A stretch of 64,000 nt of DNA from Dehalogenimonas etheniformans (GCF_014672715.2 NZ_CP058566.2:124001-188000), one strand, 5' to 3'. Positions 31,665-41,311 are shown, counted from the first letter of the stretch. Made by a program: numbers and translations. Notes: generated by a model from the sequence alone, not told the origin.

Positions 31665-31673
31665 TGTTATAAT
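31665..31673 (+). promoter_or_regulatory. extended -10 promoter with transcription start at the start codon
   Basis: TGTTATAAT (31665-31673), then six bases to the ATG at 31680. The mRNA is expected to be leaderless. Confidence 0.7.
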
Positions 31674-31679
31674 CGCGGT

Positions 31680-32321
31680 ATGGAGATTAAGTATCTCGGC
31701 CATTCGTGTTTCCGGATCAAAGGTAAAAACACCACGGTGATTACCGACCCGTTCGCCCCTGAATTGGGTTTTACCTTGGGCAAGCAGACGGCCAATATCG
31801 TGACCGTCAGCCACCAGCACAACGGGCATAACTATACCTCAGGGGTAACCGGGGATTTCCGGGTGGTGTCACGCCCGGGGGAATACGAGATCGGGGACGC
31901 CATACTCATCGGCCTGCCCTCATTCCACGACTCCGAAAAGGGTTTGCTCCGAGGAAGGAACGTCATTTTCGTCGTGTCGGTGGATGATGTGGTGATTTGT
32001 CACCTGGGCGACCTGGGCGAACCTCTGACCGAAAGCAAGGTCGAAGAACTCGGCAACGTAGATATCCTGTTAGTCCCGGTAGGGGACATGAGTGCCCTCA
32101 ACGCCAATAACGCCGCCAGACTGGTGCGGCAGATCGAACCGGCCATCGTTATACCGATGCACTATAAGCTACCGCAGGGCACGCGCGAACTTGAACCGGT
32201 CGAGAAATTCCTGGGCGAGATGGGTTCCAGCGGCGTTGTGCCGCAACCCAAATTGGTAGTCACAAAAGCCAACCTGCCGCTGCCGACACAGGTGGTGGTG
32301 CTGGAGGCGGGTGCGCAATAA
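31680..32321 (+). CDS. MBL-fold hydrolase, UlaG/UPF0173-like, altered metal motif
   Basis: 213 residues, beginning MEIKYLGHSCFRIKGK, the typical start of this group. The metal motif reads SHQHNGHN (44-51) where HxHxDH is normal, so the aspartate that binds the second metal is Gly. Later conserved parts include LGDLGEPL and PMHYKLP (histidine near 174). A one-metal or non-hydrolytic function is possible. ATG 31680 is chosen over the longer frame because homology and the extended -10 box both point to it. Confidence 0.85.
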   Translation: MEIKYLGHSCFRIKGKNTTVITDPFAPELGFTLGKQTANIVTVSHQHNGHNYTSGVTGDFRVVSRPGEYEIGDAILIGLPSFHDSEKGLLRGRNVIFVVSVDDVVICHLGDLGEPLTESKVEELGNVDILLVPVGDMSALNANNAARLVRQIEPAIVIPMHYKLPQGTRELEPVEKFLGEMGSSGVVPQPKLVVTKANLPLPTQVVVLEAGAQ

Positions 32322-32339
32322 TCCACCAGCGCCGGGAAC

Positions 32340-34229
32340 CTAATCCCGTCGCTGTTTCCTCGTCTTGATTATCATCGAGACCATAAACCCGCTTAAACAA
32401 CCCATTCCAATTAGGATTCCAATCAGCAATCCGGGGACCGATGGAGTGGTGATTGGCGGCGCAATTGATTGAGTTGGCGCTGGCGTTTGGGCTGAAGTTG
32501 ATAAGGGCGGTGCCGTTGCAGTCGTTGTCTGAGTTGGCACGGGTGTCGTCGTCGGTAAAACGGTCTTGGTAGGCGCGGCTGAGGTGGTGGGTGGCGCGGA
32601 GGTGGTGAAAGCCGAAACCGCGCTCCAAGGCGAATAGGTGTTTGTTCCGATAGCCCGAACCTTCCAAAAATAGCCCGTCGAGGGTATAAGGGGTGATGTC
32701 GGCTGCCAGGCATTGCCGCCGATGCCAGTGGCAAAGGCAGTCAAATTACTGAAGTCGGCGGATGTGGACAGCATCAACTCATACGACTTTGCGCCGGTTG
32801 ACGGCTGCCATTGAAAAGGCGGCTGCAGGATCTGGACCGTGGAACCGATTGCCGGTGTCGTCAGTACCGGCGCACCGAGGGCGGTGGTGAAACTCCAGAC
32901 CGCCGACCAAGGACTCAATGAAGGGGTGACGGCGCGGACGCGCCAATAATAGGTGGTTCCCGGATCAAGGTTTTTTAACCTGGCACTTTCCGTCGCAGTC
33001 GTGCTCTCGAAACGAATTATGGACATGTCATAAGAGTCGCTGACTTGCCATTGAAAACCCGTGGCGCCGCCCGGGTTGCGCCAGACGATATCGATACCTC
33101 CGATCGTTCCAGCCGCAAAGGTACCAATGCCCGGTGACCCGGACTGGGGCGATAACAGTTCAACCGGCGAGGCAAGTGTATCGTTGTAGACGACTATACG
33201 ATTGTTGGCCGTGTCCAGGCTATATAGCTTGCTGCCTCGCGATTGAAGACCCCACAATGTAGTCCCTGTCTGCAAACCGTCGCGGGCGGTTTCCCATGAC
33301 GAATTAAACACCGTTTTTTTGACCAACCCGCCATTTGAAGCGTTGACCTGATTGCTTGAAGCAGCGTAGATGATCCCTCCTACAGAGACTTCGATATCGC
33401 TGAGCATTGTTCCGTTTGGCAAGCCGGCATCAATCCGGGTCCAGGCCGGTTCCCCGACCTTCATGCGCCAGATTCCGGAACCTACGCTCGTTGAAGCGGC
33501 ATAGATATACTTACTGGCGGAGTAATCCGCGGAAAACGCCAGGCAAACCTCACCGACGAGGGGCGATTGCTGCAGGGCTGAAAAGTGTGAGCCGCCATCG
33601 GTCGAAAGATAAAAATTGCCGTCGGCGCCGGCTGCGATCAGGTTATTATCGGCGGCGAAACCGGGAGAAAGTTCAAGGATCGTAAGCGGCGTCGCTGATA
33701 TGATCGTGCTTTCAAAAGCAGAACCGTCAGCAGTCCGCCAGACTCTCGACCTGGAGCCGTCGAACGAAGTGAAGAAAAAACTCTGCTCGCTGAGTGCCCC
33801 AAAACCAGCGGTCGAATCGATAGCCACCGGAAGGGTGAACTGTGTGAAAGTTTGACCCTGATCGATCGACTTTAGACAAGCGGGGCCGTTGGCAGAACCC
33901 CCGGCGATCAACAATGTCCCATTCCGGGCAAGGGTGAAGCGATCGATACTGGAAAGGCCGGCGCTTCCGGTCTGATAAATAAGCTGCCAGGCGCTGCCAT
34001 CGTTGAATGTACGCCAGACCTTGTGGCCGTTGTTGAAAGCCAGCAGATATACCAGGCTGGTTTGATACGGCGACACCGCCATGTCGACCACAGTTCCGAC
34101 GGATTGGGGCATCGGCAGGTCGGACCAGGCACTATCGGCGGCGCTTATGGGTTGGGTGGCAAGCGGAGAAAAAAGTACGAGGGCAACGAGCACAGAAGCG
34201 ATCCCGCGACCCAAGTTACAATTCTTCAC
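32340..34229 (-). CDS. exported beta-propeller/fibronectin-like surface protein with C-terminal anchor
   Basis: 629 residues. Signal peptide at 1-31 (cut near ISAADSA). Residues about 35-350 contain sorting-like BNR/Asp-box repeats (STDGGSHFSAL, TFNDGSAWQLI) that build a beta-propeller. Two fibronectin III-like domains follow (YYWRVRAVTPSLSPWSAVW; YFWKVRAIGTNTYSPWSAV). A Thr/Pro-rich linker leads to a single membrane helix (PGLLIGILIGMGCLSGFMV) and a basic tail KTRKQRRD. It would be displayed on the cell surface facing outward. Ligand unknown. Confidence 0.82.
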   Translation of the reverse strand: MKNCNLGRGIASVLVALVLFSPLATQPISAADSAWSDLPMPQSVGTVVDMAVSPYQTSLVYLLAFNNGHKVWRTFNDGSAWQLIYQTGSAGLSSIDRFTLARNGTLLIAGGSANGPACLKSIDQGQTFTQFTLPVAIDSTAGFGALSEQSFFFTSFDGSRSRVWRTADGSAFESTIISATPLTILELSPGFAADNNLIAAGADGNFYLSTDGGSHFSALQQSPLVGEVCLAFSADYSASKYIYAASTSVGSGIWRMKVGEPAWTRIDAGLPNGTMLSDIEVSVGGIIYAASSNQVNASNGGLVKKTVFNSSWETARDGLQTGTTLWGLQSRGSKLYSLDTANNRIVVYNDTLASPVELLSPQSGSPGIGTFAAGTIGGIDIVWRNPGGATGFQWQVSDSYDMSIIRFESTTATESARLKNLDPGTTYYWRVRAVTPSLSPWSAVWSFTTALGAPVLTTPAIGSTVQILQPPFQWQPSTGAKSYELMLSTSADFSNLTAFATGIGGNAWQPTSPLIPSTGYFWKVRAIGTNTYSPWSAVSAFTTSAPPTTSAAPTKTVLPTTTPVPTQTTTATAPPLSTSAQTPAPTQSIAPPITTPSVPGLLIGILIGMGCLSGFMVSMIIKTRKQRRD

Positions 34230-34288
34230 GCGCAGGATTGTAATTGTAGGGGTCGGCTCTCGTCAATTGGAATAATTCTGGGGTCGCA

Positions 34289-35740
34289 TTAGGACTGAGG
34301 TTTGCCGCCACCAACCTGGGACGAGACCGGGGGTACGGCGACCGGAGTTCCTTTGCCCCTGGCGAGCGAGGCGAAAACGCCGACGGCGCAAAGTCCTGTG
34401 AAAATAGCGAAAGCTACCCGAAGGCTGGAGACAAGCTCGTTGTGTACCGCAGCAGAGATGCGGACGTGACCGATAATAATAGAAAATAGAAGCATGGCGA
34501 TGCCCAGGGACAACATCTGACCGACCAGCCTGGTCGTGCCTAAAGTTGCCGAAGCCACGCCGTATTGCCGCCGTTCAACTGAACCCATGACGGCCGAGGT
34601 GTTGGGCGAAGAGAAAAGGCCGAAGCCGAGACCTAGAACCACCAGCCCGCCGATGACGTATACCATCGACGTATCGTTACCGATGAAGATGAACATTGCC
34701 AGGCCTACCGCCGAGATAGCCATGCCGAGGGACGCCAAGAATCGAGCCCCGACTTTATCGGCGCTCTTTCCGGCCCAGGGAGAGACCAAGGCCATCACGA
34801 TAGGCTGGGCAACCAGGATGAGGCCGGCATCGGTCGGCGAATATCCTTTGACGAATTGAAGGTACAGAGAAAGCAGAAAACCTACGGCGAAAGTTGCCGC
34901 GTAATTAATCAAAGACGCCGCGTTGGACAAGGCAAAAACGGTGTTGTGGCGAAACATCCTCACCGAAAGGAGCGGGAATTGGATGCGCGACTCAAGCAAA
35001 ACAAAAACCGCCAAGCCGACGGCGCCGACCGCCAATAAAATGAAACCGATATTATCAGGCAACTCGGAAAATCCCAGCATAAGGGCGCAAAGAGCCAGGC
35101 CATAAACGATGGCGCCCTTCATATCGAAGGCCTCGCCTTTACATTCCTGGAACTCGGCTTTGAGTTGAGTCACCACAACCATCAGCGCGAAGAACGCAAG
35201 GCCCGCATTCAGGAGGAAGATGCCCCGCCAGCCGAAGGCGTCGGTCACCACGCCGCCTATCGTCGGTCCGAGCGACAACCCGATGTAGACCGCAGCGGCG
35301 TTAAGGCCGAGTACTTTGCCCCTCTCCGATGGCGGGAAAATCGAGGTCAGGATGGCCATGCCGGTGCCGAATAGAAGCGCTCCGGCCACACCCTGGAACA
35401 CCCGCATGATGATCAATTGGCCGCCGTTCTGAACGAACGCCACCAGGAGTGAAGTCACGGTGTAAGAGGCCAACCCGGCGATGAATATCTTTCTGCGGCC
35501 GATGATGTCGGCCAAACGTCCGAAGGGCAACAGGAACACCGCCGCGGCCAGGATGTAAGCAGTGGCGACCCAGCCTAAAGCGACGGCGTCGAGCGAAAAC
35601 TCCTGTCCGATAGGTGGCAGGGCGATGTTTACCGATGAACCCATAAAGGGAGTCAGGAAGGAGGCAACGATGGCCGCAATGAGCCCGCCGCGGCGCGCTG
35701 AGGCCCCGGCGGCGGGCGGTAGCACAGAATGGGGCAGCAT
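34289..35740 (-). CDS. MFS drug exporter, DHA2 (14-helix, EmrB/QacA-like)
   Basis: 483 residues with about 14 membrane helices. Motif A appears as LPFGRLADIIGRRKIF after helix 2, motif C-like GPTIGGVVTDAFGWRGIFLLN in helix 5, and SVNIALPPIGQEF in helix 1 as in EmrB. Proton-driven export of hydrophobic compounds is typical; substrate unknown. Next to a VOC-family protein on the same strand three bases upstream, which may hint at a resistance pair. Confidence 0.9.
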   Translation of the reverse strand: MLPHSVLPPAAGASARRGGLIAAIVASFLTPFMGSSVNIALPPIGQEFSLDAVALGWVATAYILAAAVFLLPFGRLADIIGRRKIFIAGLASYTVTSLLVAFVQNGGQLIIMRVFQGVAGALLFGTGMAILTSIFPPSERGKVLGLNAAAVYIGLSLGPTIGGVVTDAFGWRGIFLLNAGLAFFALMVVVTQLKAEFQECKGEAFDMKGAIVYGLALCALMLGFSELPDNIGFILLAVGAVGLAVFVLLESRIQFPLLSVRMFRHNTVFALSNAASLINYAATFAVGFLLSLYLQFVKGYSPTDAGLILVAQPIVMALVSPWAGKSADKVGARFLASLGMAISAVGLAMFIFIGNDTSMVYVIGGLVVLGLGFGLFSSPNTSAVMGSVERRQYGVASATLGTTRLVGQMLSLGIAMLLFSIIIGHVRISAAVHNELVSSLRVAFAIFTGLCAVGVFASLARGKGTPVAVPPVSSQVGGGKPQS

Positions 35741-35743
35741 GAC

Positions 35744-36112
35744 CTACTTGGCTTTGGGATCGTTCTGCATTAGCCCGAAAGGGTTGCCCTCGGTGTCGGT
35801 GAAATAGGCGAAATAACCGATGCCCGGAACGGTCTGATCAGGGCTGACGCGTTTGCCGCCGGCGGCTAACACTTTTTTGGCGGCTTCATCGAGGTTCTTG
35901 ACGCCTATGGTGTTGACCACCTGCTTGATGGCGCCGTCGACGCTCATAATGGCGCCGTTAATGCCCGGTTCCTTATCGGCGCCGGTGGTGATGTTCCAAT
36001 AGTCCATGGGACCCGCCCATTTTTCTATCTTCCACCCGAAGACCGTCTCATAGAATTTAACCGCCCGATCTGCCTTGATCGCCGGGATCTCGAAATGGAT
36101 AACTCTGTTCAT
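35744..36112 (-). CDS. VOC (glyoxalase/bleomycin resistance) family protein
   Basis: 122 residues from the ATG at 36112, five bases after AGGAGG; the upstream ATG 36127 (TAATG overlap with pyrD) would add five residues. Two beta-alpha-beta-beta-beta units: VIHFEIPAIKADRAVKFYETVFGWKIE (split at 4-30) and the second with GYFAYFTDTEGNPFGLMQ. The ligand glutamates are only partly evident. It could be a binding protein or lyase; a resistance role beside the MFS exporter is conjecture. Confidence 0.85.
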   Translation of the reverse strand: MNRVIHFEIPAIKADRAVKFYETVFGWKIEKWAGPMDYWNITTGADKEPGINGAIMSVDGAIKQVVNTIGVKNLDEAAKKVLAAGGKRVSPDQTVPGIGYFAYFTDTEGNPFGLMQNDPKAK

Positions 36113-36126
36113 CATGCCCTCCTGCA

Positions 36127-37041
36127 TTAGCGCCTGGCGGCGCCGATTAGCTGAGCCATCTCAGTCATTTTCCATTGTAGCATGTATTTTTCGATACCTT
36201 TTACGATGTCGTCGGGGACACTGGGATTCACCAGGGCAGCGGTACCGACCTCGACGCCTGACGCACCGGCCAGCAGGAATTCGATGGCGTCGTCCGCGTT
36301 CGATATCCCGCCGCCGCCGATGACCGGTATCTTGACTGCGCCGGCGACCCGCCAAACCATCGCCAGGGCGACTGGTTTGATCGCCGGACCAGACAGGCCT
36401 CCTGTGATGTTGCCGAGAACTGGCTTCCGTTTCTTGATATCGATAGCCATGCCGCGGAGGGTGTTGATGAGCGAAACCGCGTCGGCGCCAGCGTTTTCAA
36501 CCGCTTCTGCCAAGGCGACAATGTCCGAGGTATTGGGGGTCAGCTTGACGATAACCGGCAGAGAAGTGGCCAATTTGACCTTCCGGGTCACGGCCGCAGC
36601 GCCTTCCGGTGTAGCTCCGAATTCAAGACATCCGGCGGCTACGTTGGGGCAGGAGATGTTAACCTCGAGAGCCGCGACTCCTGACACTTGGTCGAACCGC
36701 TTGGCGATCTCGGCGTAATCTGCAACGCTCTCGCCGGCGATGTTGACCAATACCGGCGTCTGCCATTTTGACCAGAGAGGTGAATAATGCTCGATGACAT
36801 AATCGACGCCCGGATTCTGTAGACCAATGGCGTTTAGCAGGCCGTTCTCGGTTTCCATGATGCGGGGTTGGGGGTTACCGACCCGGGGCTTTAACGTTGT
36901 GCCTTTGCAGACGAAGGCCCCAAGGTCGGCAATGTGGTAAAGCCGGTTCGGCTCGTCTCCGTAGCCCGCGGTGCCGGAGGCGGCAATGACGGGGTTCTTC
37001 AGGGTAAGCCCGGGGAGCAATTGAACGGAGAGATCAGGCAT
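36127..37041 (-). CDS. pyrD: dihydroorotate dehydrogenase, class 1B catalytic subunit
   Basis: FMN enzyme of pyrimidine synthesis, 304 residues. ASGTAGYG near 21, KGTTLKPRVGNPQPRI, and the active-site cysteine in VNISCPNV (C131), which marks class 1. Phosphate/FMN site GLSGPAIKP and GGGGISNADDAIEF. Class 1B enzymes pair with PyrK, which is not adjacent here. First gene of the pyrD-VOC-MFS unit. Confidence 0.95.
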   Translation of the reverse strand: MPDLSVQLLPGLTLKNPVIAASGTAGYGDEPNRLYHIADLGAFVCKGTTLKPRVGNPQPRIMETENGLLNAIGLQNPGVDYVIEHYSPLWSKWQTPVLVNIAGESVADYAEIAKRFDQVSGVAALEVNISCPNVAAGCLEFGATPEGAAAVTRKVKLATSLPVIVKLTPNTSDIVALAEAVENAGADAVSLINTLRGMAIDIKKRKPVLGNITGGLSGPAIKPVALAMVWRVAGAVKIPVIGGGGISNADDAIEFLLAGASGVEVGTAALVNPSVPDDIVKGIEKYMLQWKMTEMAQLIGAARR

Positions 37042-37099
37042 CGGGGAAGATTATAAACTTACTTGCCAAGCCGGGCAACCAACTTCCGGGAAAATTTAG

Positions 37100-37366
37100 C
37101 TATTTCCGCCTCGTAATTGCCAGCCAGGCGGCGGCGCCGAGAGCGATCGCCGGCAACATGGTAATTATGACGAAGATATAAGATTCCGGGGTGGCGAGGT
37201 CGTTGCGGGCGTCCATAATAACCCAAAGCCCGGCCAGGAGCAGGACGCCGCCGATACCGCCGACAACACGGTCGTACATGGTGACCTTAGCTCCATGCGA
37301 CCTGAAATAGTATTCAAGGAAAGCATAACCAGCGACGATAATGAAGAAAAAGAGCACGAAAATCAT
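37100..37366 (-). CDS. small membrane protein, three helices
   Basis: 88 residues with helices at about 2-18, 34-50 and 62-83 and a short basic end (TRRK). No family recognised. It lies about 100 bases downstream of the zinc ABC ATPase gene and 60 upstream of pyrD. ATG with no clear ribosome site. Function unknown. Confidence 0.6.
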   Translation of the reverse strand: MIFVLFFFIIVAGYAFLEYYFRSHGAKVTMYDRVVGGIGGVLLLAGLWVIMDARNDLATPESYIFVIITMLPAIALGAAAWLAITRRK

Positions 37367-37468
37367 GAAGGTCTGTCCTCGCTTTCCTGAAAGTATACCT
37401 TTGAAAGAGATATTAACATTTTTTCAAAACTGGAACGAATTTATTGAGAGAGCATGGTTTAAGACGGA

Positions 37469-38269
37469 CTAATCGTGACGGTGACCGTCGTGGGGATGGA
37501 CGCATTCGAGCACGGTAAAGCGCTTCTGGTCGCCGCCGATGACGATGCCGAATGTTTCGAGCAGGGTTTGGGGGGTGAGAACCTGGTCCGGAGGGCCGAG
37601 GGCGACGACGCGATGGGCCAGCAGCATGACCTGGTGGCACAACGAAGCCTCGTCCTGAACATCGTGGGTGGCGACGACGATCGAGGCCCCGCGGCAGAGT
37701 TCATCTTTTATAGCCTGAAGGTAGCGCTCGCGGCCGCCGACGTCGAGTCCGGCGGTGGGTTCGTCGAGAACAAGCAGGTCCGCCCGGTGGGCCAGCACCT
37801 GCGCCAAATACACCCGCTGCTGCTGGCCTCCGGACATGGCCCGGAGCGGGAAATCGGCCAGCTTTTCCACGCCCATGGCGGTCATGGCGCTTTGGACGAT
37901 GTCGTTGTCCTCCGATGTCATCCGGCCCATCAGCCCTTTGCCGGGAAAGCGGCCCATGCGCACAACGTCAATAGCGCGGAGCGGCAAAACGAACCCCGAG
38001 GCGTGAAATTGTCCCAAGTAGGCGATGCGTTTAGGCTTGGCGCCCGGAGCTTCGCCGAATATTTTAATCTGACCGTCGATAGGAGGCAGCAGCCCGACAA
38101 TGGTCTTGAGCAGAGTGGATTTGCCGGAACCGTTAGTGCCGATCAGTGCGATGGCGCGCCCTTCGGTGAGTTCGAAGTTTATGCCAGCTACCACCGTATT
38201 ACCATCGTAACCGATGTCCAGGTCGCGGGCTGAAATGTCGGTGCCGGAGGTTGTGACTGCACTAACCAT
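37469..38269 (-). CDS. zinc/manganese ABC transporter ATPase
   Basis: 266 residues. Walker A GTNGSGKST (44-52), Q-loop LGQFHAS, signature MSGGQQQRV, Walker B LLVLDEPTAGLD, switch histidine in VATHDV. The C-terminus ends in a His-rich tail (HPHDGHRHD) that could bind zinc. Overlaps the permease gene by 8 bases. Part of a unit under the Fur-family regulator at 40884; zinc is the most likely substrate. Confidence 0.9.
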   Translation of the reverse strand: MVSAVTTSGTDISARDLDIGYDGNTVVAGINFELTEGRAIALIGTNGSGKSTLLKTIVGLLPPIDGQIKIFGEAPGAKPKRIAYLGQFHASGFVLPLRAIDVVRMGRFPGKGLMGRMTSEDNDIVQSAMTAMGVEKLADFPLRAMSGGQQQRVYLAQVLAHRADLLVLDEPTAGLDVGGRERYLQAIKDELCRGASIVVATHDVQDEASLCHQVMLLAHRVVALGPPDQVLTPQTLLETFGIVIGGDQKRFTVLECVHPHDGHRHD

Positions 38270-39116
38270 GCGCGGCCTCCGAGGCGGTTGAAGCCCGCCT
38301 AGCGGTGACGTTCTTAATAATAAACACGGCGAAGAAGATGGCGGCCGCCACCAGGATGACCGAAGCTCCGGCGGCTATGTTCAAATGGTAACTGATGAGG
38401 AGACCGGCGTACATTGAAACGGCCCCAAAAATTGCCGCTAAAAGCATCATGATACTGATCCTTGAAGCGAGCAGGGCACCCGCCCCGGCCGGAGCAATCA
38501 GCAAACCGAAGACCAGGAGAGTCCCCACTGTCTGGAAGGACACGATGACAGTGGCGGCAATCATAAGCAGCATGAGGAAATGGTATTTCCTGGAGGAGAA
38601 CCCGGCTACCTGAGCTTGTTCCGGATCGAAGGCGAGGAGCATGAAGGGCCGCGCGCAGACAACAGCGACGATGCCGATGACTGCCGTCGAAATCAGCAAT
38701 AGCCAGATGTTGCCCCAGGAAATCCCTAACAGTTCGCCGAAGAGTATCCGGGTCAGATCCCCGGAGAATGAACCTGAATGGGACACGATAGCAACGCCCA
38801 GCGCCAGCATGCTGACGAACAGAAGGCCGATGGCAGTATCGGATGATAACCGCGAGCGTTGGGTGATGAGCGTTACGCCACCGATCATGACGGCGGCTCC
38901 GATGGTGGCGCCGATGATACCGGGAAAGCCGAAGAGCAAAGCTGCCGCGATACCGGGAAGCACGCCATGGGCCAGGGCATCGCCGATGAAAGCCAAGCCC
39001 CTCAGGACAATGAAAGTCCCGGCGATAGCGCATACAACGGAAACCAGAATCCCGGCCAGCAAGGCTTTAACCATGAATTCGTTGTTGGCGAACGGTCCAA
39101 TGAAAAAATCAATCAT
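38262..39116 (-). CDS. zinc/manganese ABC transporter permease
   Basis: 284 residues, eight to nine hydrophobic helices, family ABC-3 (ZnuB/MntB). Typical features: GTFIVLRGLAFIGDALAHGVLPG in the first third (here residues 32-54) and QTVGTLLVFGLLIAPAGAGALL. It overlaps the ATPase gene and lies 21 bases after lgt. Metal choice follows from the binding protein and regulator. Confidence 0.92.
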   Translation of the reverse strand: MIDFFIGPFANNEFMVKALLAGILVSVVCAIAGTFIVLRGLAFIGDALAHGVLPGIAAALLFGFPGIIGATIGAAVMIGGVTLITQRSRLSSDTAIGLLFVSMLALGVAIVSHSGSFSGDLTRILFGELLGISWGNIWLLLISTAVIGIVAVVCARPFMLLAFDPEQAQVAGFSSRKYHFLMLLMIAATVIVSFQTVGTLLVFGLLIAPAGAGALLASRISIMMLLAAIFGAVSMYAGLLISYHLNIAAGASVILVAAAIFFAVFIIKNVTARRASTASEAAHG

Positions 39117-39137
39117 ATTCTTGCATAGTCGTTAGGC

Positions 39138-39923
39138 TTAAACTGCTGAACCATCGGCGCCGGTGACAACAGTGTTTTTCTTACGATGGCGAAGCCACAA
39201 AACGACGGCACTGCCGATGACCAGCGCACCCGAGATCCAACGAGCGGTGGGGATGCCTCCAATGGTCCAGACCTCGATCTTGAAACCTTCAAGGATGAAA
39301 CGGACCACTCCGTACCAGATGAAATACAGGAGCATTATGTCGCCGTTCTTGAGGCGGTCTCTCAGCTTCCTGCCGGCGATCATCAGAAACGCAAAGCCAG
39401 CGATGTCCAAGATAGACTCGTAAAGGAACAAGGGGTGGAAGTGGGTGTACTGCTCGAATCCCGGGAGGCGGTGAGCTGGATCGATTGGAATTCCCCAGGG
39501 CAGGCTGGTGGGATAACCGTATAGCTCCTGGTTGAAGAAATTGCCCCATCTGCCAATGCCCTGCGCCAGGATGAGGCCGGGGGCGAGAATATCGCACCAT
39601 CGCAAGAGGTTCAGTTTTTTCCAACCTGTGTAAATGATAAGACCGAGAAGCCCCCCAGCCACGGCACCGAATATTCCCAGGCCCTCCCCGCCGATGATTT
39701 TGCCAGGATTGGCGCTGTAAAAAGACCATTGATCGATGACATGGTATAGCCGGGCGCCGATGACTCCCAGCGGGATGACGATGAGGGCCATGTTGAATAG
39801 GTGGTCGGGATTCTCGCCGCGGCGCCTGGCTTCGATGTAGGCCACAAGTATGGCGGCAAGGGCGCCCAGTGCGAGCATCACGCCATACATGTGGATGTTG
39901 AACGGACCGATCTGGAAGGACAT
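39138..39923 (-). CDS. lgt: prolipoprotein diacylglyceryl transferase
   Basis: 261 residues, seven helices. Lgt attaches diacylglycerol to the lipobox cysteine of exported lipoproteins. Signature GRWGNFFNQELYG is present, with HPLFLYES and the C-terminal RFILEGFK. It sits inside the zinc transporter unit, directly after the gene of a lipoprotein that needs it. The signal peptidase II gene lspA is 2 kb away, so both processing steps are encoded close together. Confidence 0.95.
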   Translation of the reverse strand: MSFQIGPFNIHMYGVMLALGALAAILVAYIEARRRGENPDHLFNMALIVIPLGVIGARLYHVIDQWSFYSANPGKIIGGEGLGIFGAVAGGLLGLIIYTGWKKLNLLRWCDILAPGLILAQGIGRWGNFFNQELYGYPTSLPWGIPIDPAHRLPGFEQYTHFHPLFLYESILDIAGFAFLMIAGRKLRDRLKNGDIMLLYFIWYGVVRFILEGFKIEVWTIGGIPTARWISGALVIGSAVVLWLRHRKKNTVVTGADGSAV

Positions 39924-39966
39924 TAAGCTAAAGACTCCTTAGCGAAAGTATATACCCAAGTTTACT

Positions 39967-40878
39967 TTAAGCAGTAGTAATCGTATCGGCAACTCCCCGC
40001 ATGAAGGTGAAATACGAACCGTCGGAGGGTATTACGTGCGTAGTCAATTCTACAACCTTGACGCCGGTTTCGTCTCCGATAGCTTTAGCGACAACCGGCG
40101 ACGTCCCCAACTCGGTGAAGATAGCCTTAACGTTGTTATCTAGAATAGCCTGTTTCAGAGCAGCCAGGTCGGCGGCTGAAACCTCGGCCTGAGAGGACAG
40201 GCTGGGGACAATCACGCCGACGAGTTTAAAACCATACCGCTGGGCGAAGTAACCCATCGATTCGTGACCGGTGACCAGTTTACGTTCAGCCTGAGGAATC
40301 TGACCGATGATCCTGGCGAGTTCGGAGTTCAAGGAAGTCAACCGGTTTTCAAGGTCAAGCGCCCGGGCGGATACATCAATCTGGAGAATGTCCTTCAGAA
40401 CCGGCGCCAGGGCGGTCACAACGTCACTCATGGTCAGCGGATCCATCCATAAGTGGGGGTCCGGGGCACCGATGACCTGGTCCGGGTCGCCTGAAGGAAT
40501 GCCTTCACCCTGGCCGACATGTCGCACGGCGATTTGGTCGGCGGCGGTGAAAAACTTCACTCCGCCGTTTTTAGCCTGGGTCAGCGTTTTTTCCAGACCA
40601 CCCTCGAGACCGAGCCCGTTTTCTACGACCAGATCGGCGTTATTGATGGTTTCGATGTCCCGGGCTGAAGGCTCCCAGTCGTGGGGGTCCTGGCCATTGG
40701 GGATGGAAACCGTGACAACTGCGGCGTCGCCGACAAGGTCTCTTACGACAGAACCGAGGACCGAATAAGTGACGACTATCGATTTGCCGGTTTTGACCGC
40801 CTTGCCGCAACCGGACACAACCCCCAAACTCGATGCCAAAATCAAGGAAGACAAAATGATGATCAAAGCCCTGTTTTT
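39967..40878 (-). CDS. zinc-binding ABC lipoprotein (ZnuA-like)
   Basis: 303 residues from the GTG at 40878, which places a normal lipoprotein signal (VKNRALIIILSS...GVVSGC). An ATG 30 bases earlier overlaps the regulator. Metal ligands: DPHDWEPS, DPHLWMDP and TGHESMGYF, three histidines as in ZnuA/TroA. Manganese proteins usually have Glu at the third site, so zinc is favoured. There is no His-rich loop. First transporter gene behind the Fur-family regulator. Confidence 0.88.
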   Translation of the reverse strand, partial: KNRALIIILSSLILASSLGVVSGCGKAVKTGKSIVVTYSVLGSVVRDLVGDAAVVTVSIPNGQDPHDWEPSARDIETINNADLVVENGLGLEGGLEKTLTQAKNGGVKFFTAADQIAVRHVGQGEGIPSGDPDQVIGAPDPHLWMDPLTMSDVVTALAPVLKDILQIDVSARALDLENRLTSLNSELARIIGQIPQAERKLVTGHESMGYFAQRYGFKLVGVIVPSLSSQAEVSAADLAALKQAILDNNVKAIFTELGTSPVVAKAIGDETGVKVVELTTHVIPSDGSYFTFMRGVADTITTA

Positions 40879-40883
40879 CACGA

Positions 40884-41309
40884 TTATTTGCCCCTGCAAT
40901 TCCGGCAATAACCGGCAAATTCAAGTTGATGGTCGGTGATCAAGAAGCCGGTTTCCCGTTCAAGACTCGTTTTAAGCTCGATGGGGCACCGGCCAGTGAA
41001 ATCGACCACTTCACCACAACCGCGACAGACTAAGTGGTGATGATGTTCCGCCGGGCCCGCTTTGAAGCTCCGGGCGCTGCCCTGGGGCTGGAATTCGCAT
41101 AAAAGCCCGAGACGGTTCAATAATTCGAGGGTACGATATACAGTTACCAATCCAATCTGTGGGTGCTTTTCTACCAGACTGGAATGGAGTTCCTGGGGCG
41201 TCAAAGATCTTTCTGACGAAAGTATCGAACTGATGATGGCGCGCCGTTGCGGGGTTAATTTATAACCCGAGGACTTGAGTTTAACCGCAAAATCTTTGGA
41301 ATAGGTCAT
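40884..41309 (-). CDS. Fur-family regulator, probably Zur
   Basis: 141 residues. Winged helix with TPQRRAIISSIL and VTVYRTLELL (recognition helix about 54-64). Metal sites: HHHH (89-92), structural zinc cysteines CRGC (95-98) and CRNC (135-138). It heads the unit with the zinc ABC transporter, and a palindromic box (41312-41343) lies just before its start. Fur and PerR have the same layout; assignment as Zur rests on the transporter downstream. Confidence 0.88.
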   Translation of the reverse strand: MTYSKDFAVKLKSSGYKLTPQRRAIISSILSSERSLTPQELHSSLVEKHPQIGLVTVYRTLELLNRLGLLCEFQPQGSARSFKAGPAEHHHHLVCRGCGEVVDFTGRCPIELKTSLERETGFLITDHQLEFAGYCRNCRGK

Positions 41310-41311
41310 AG

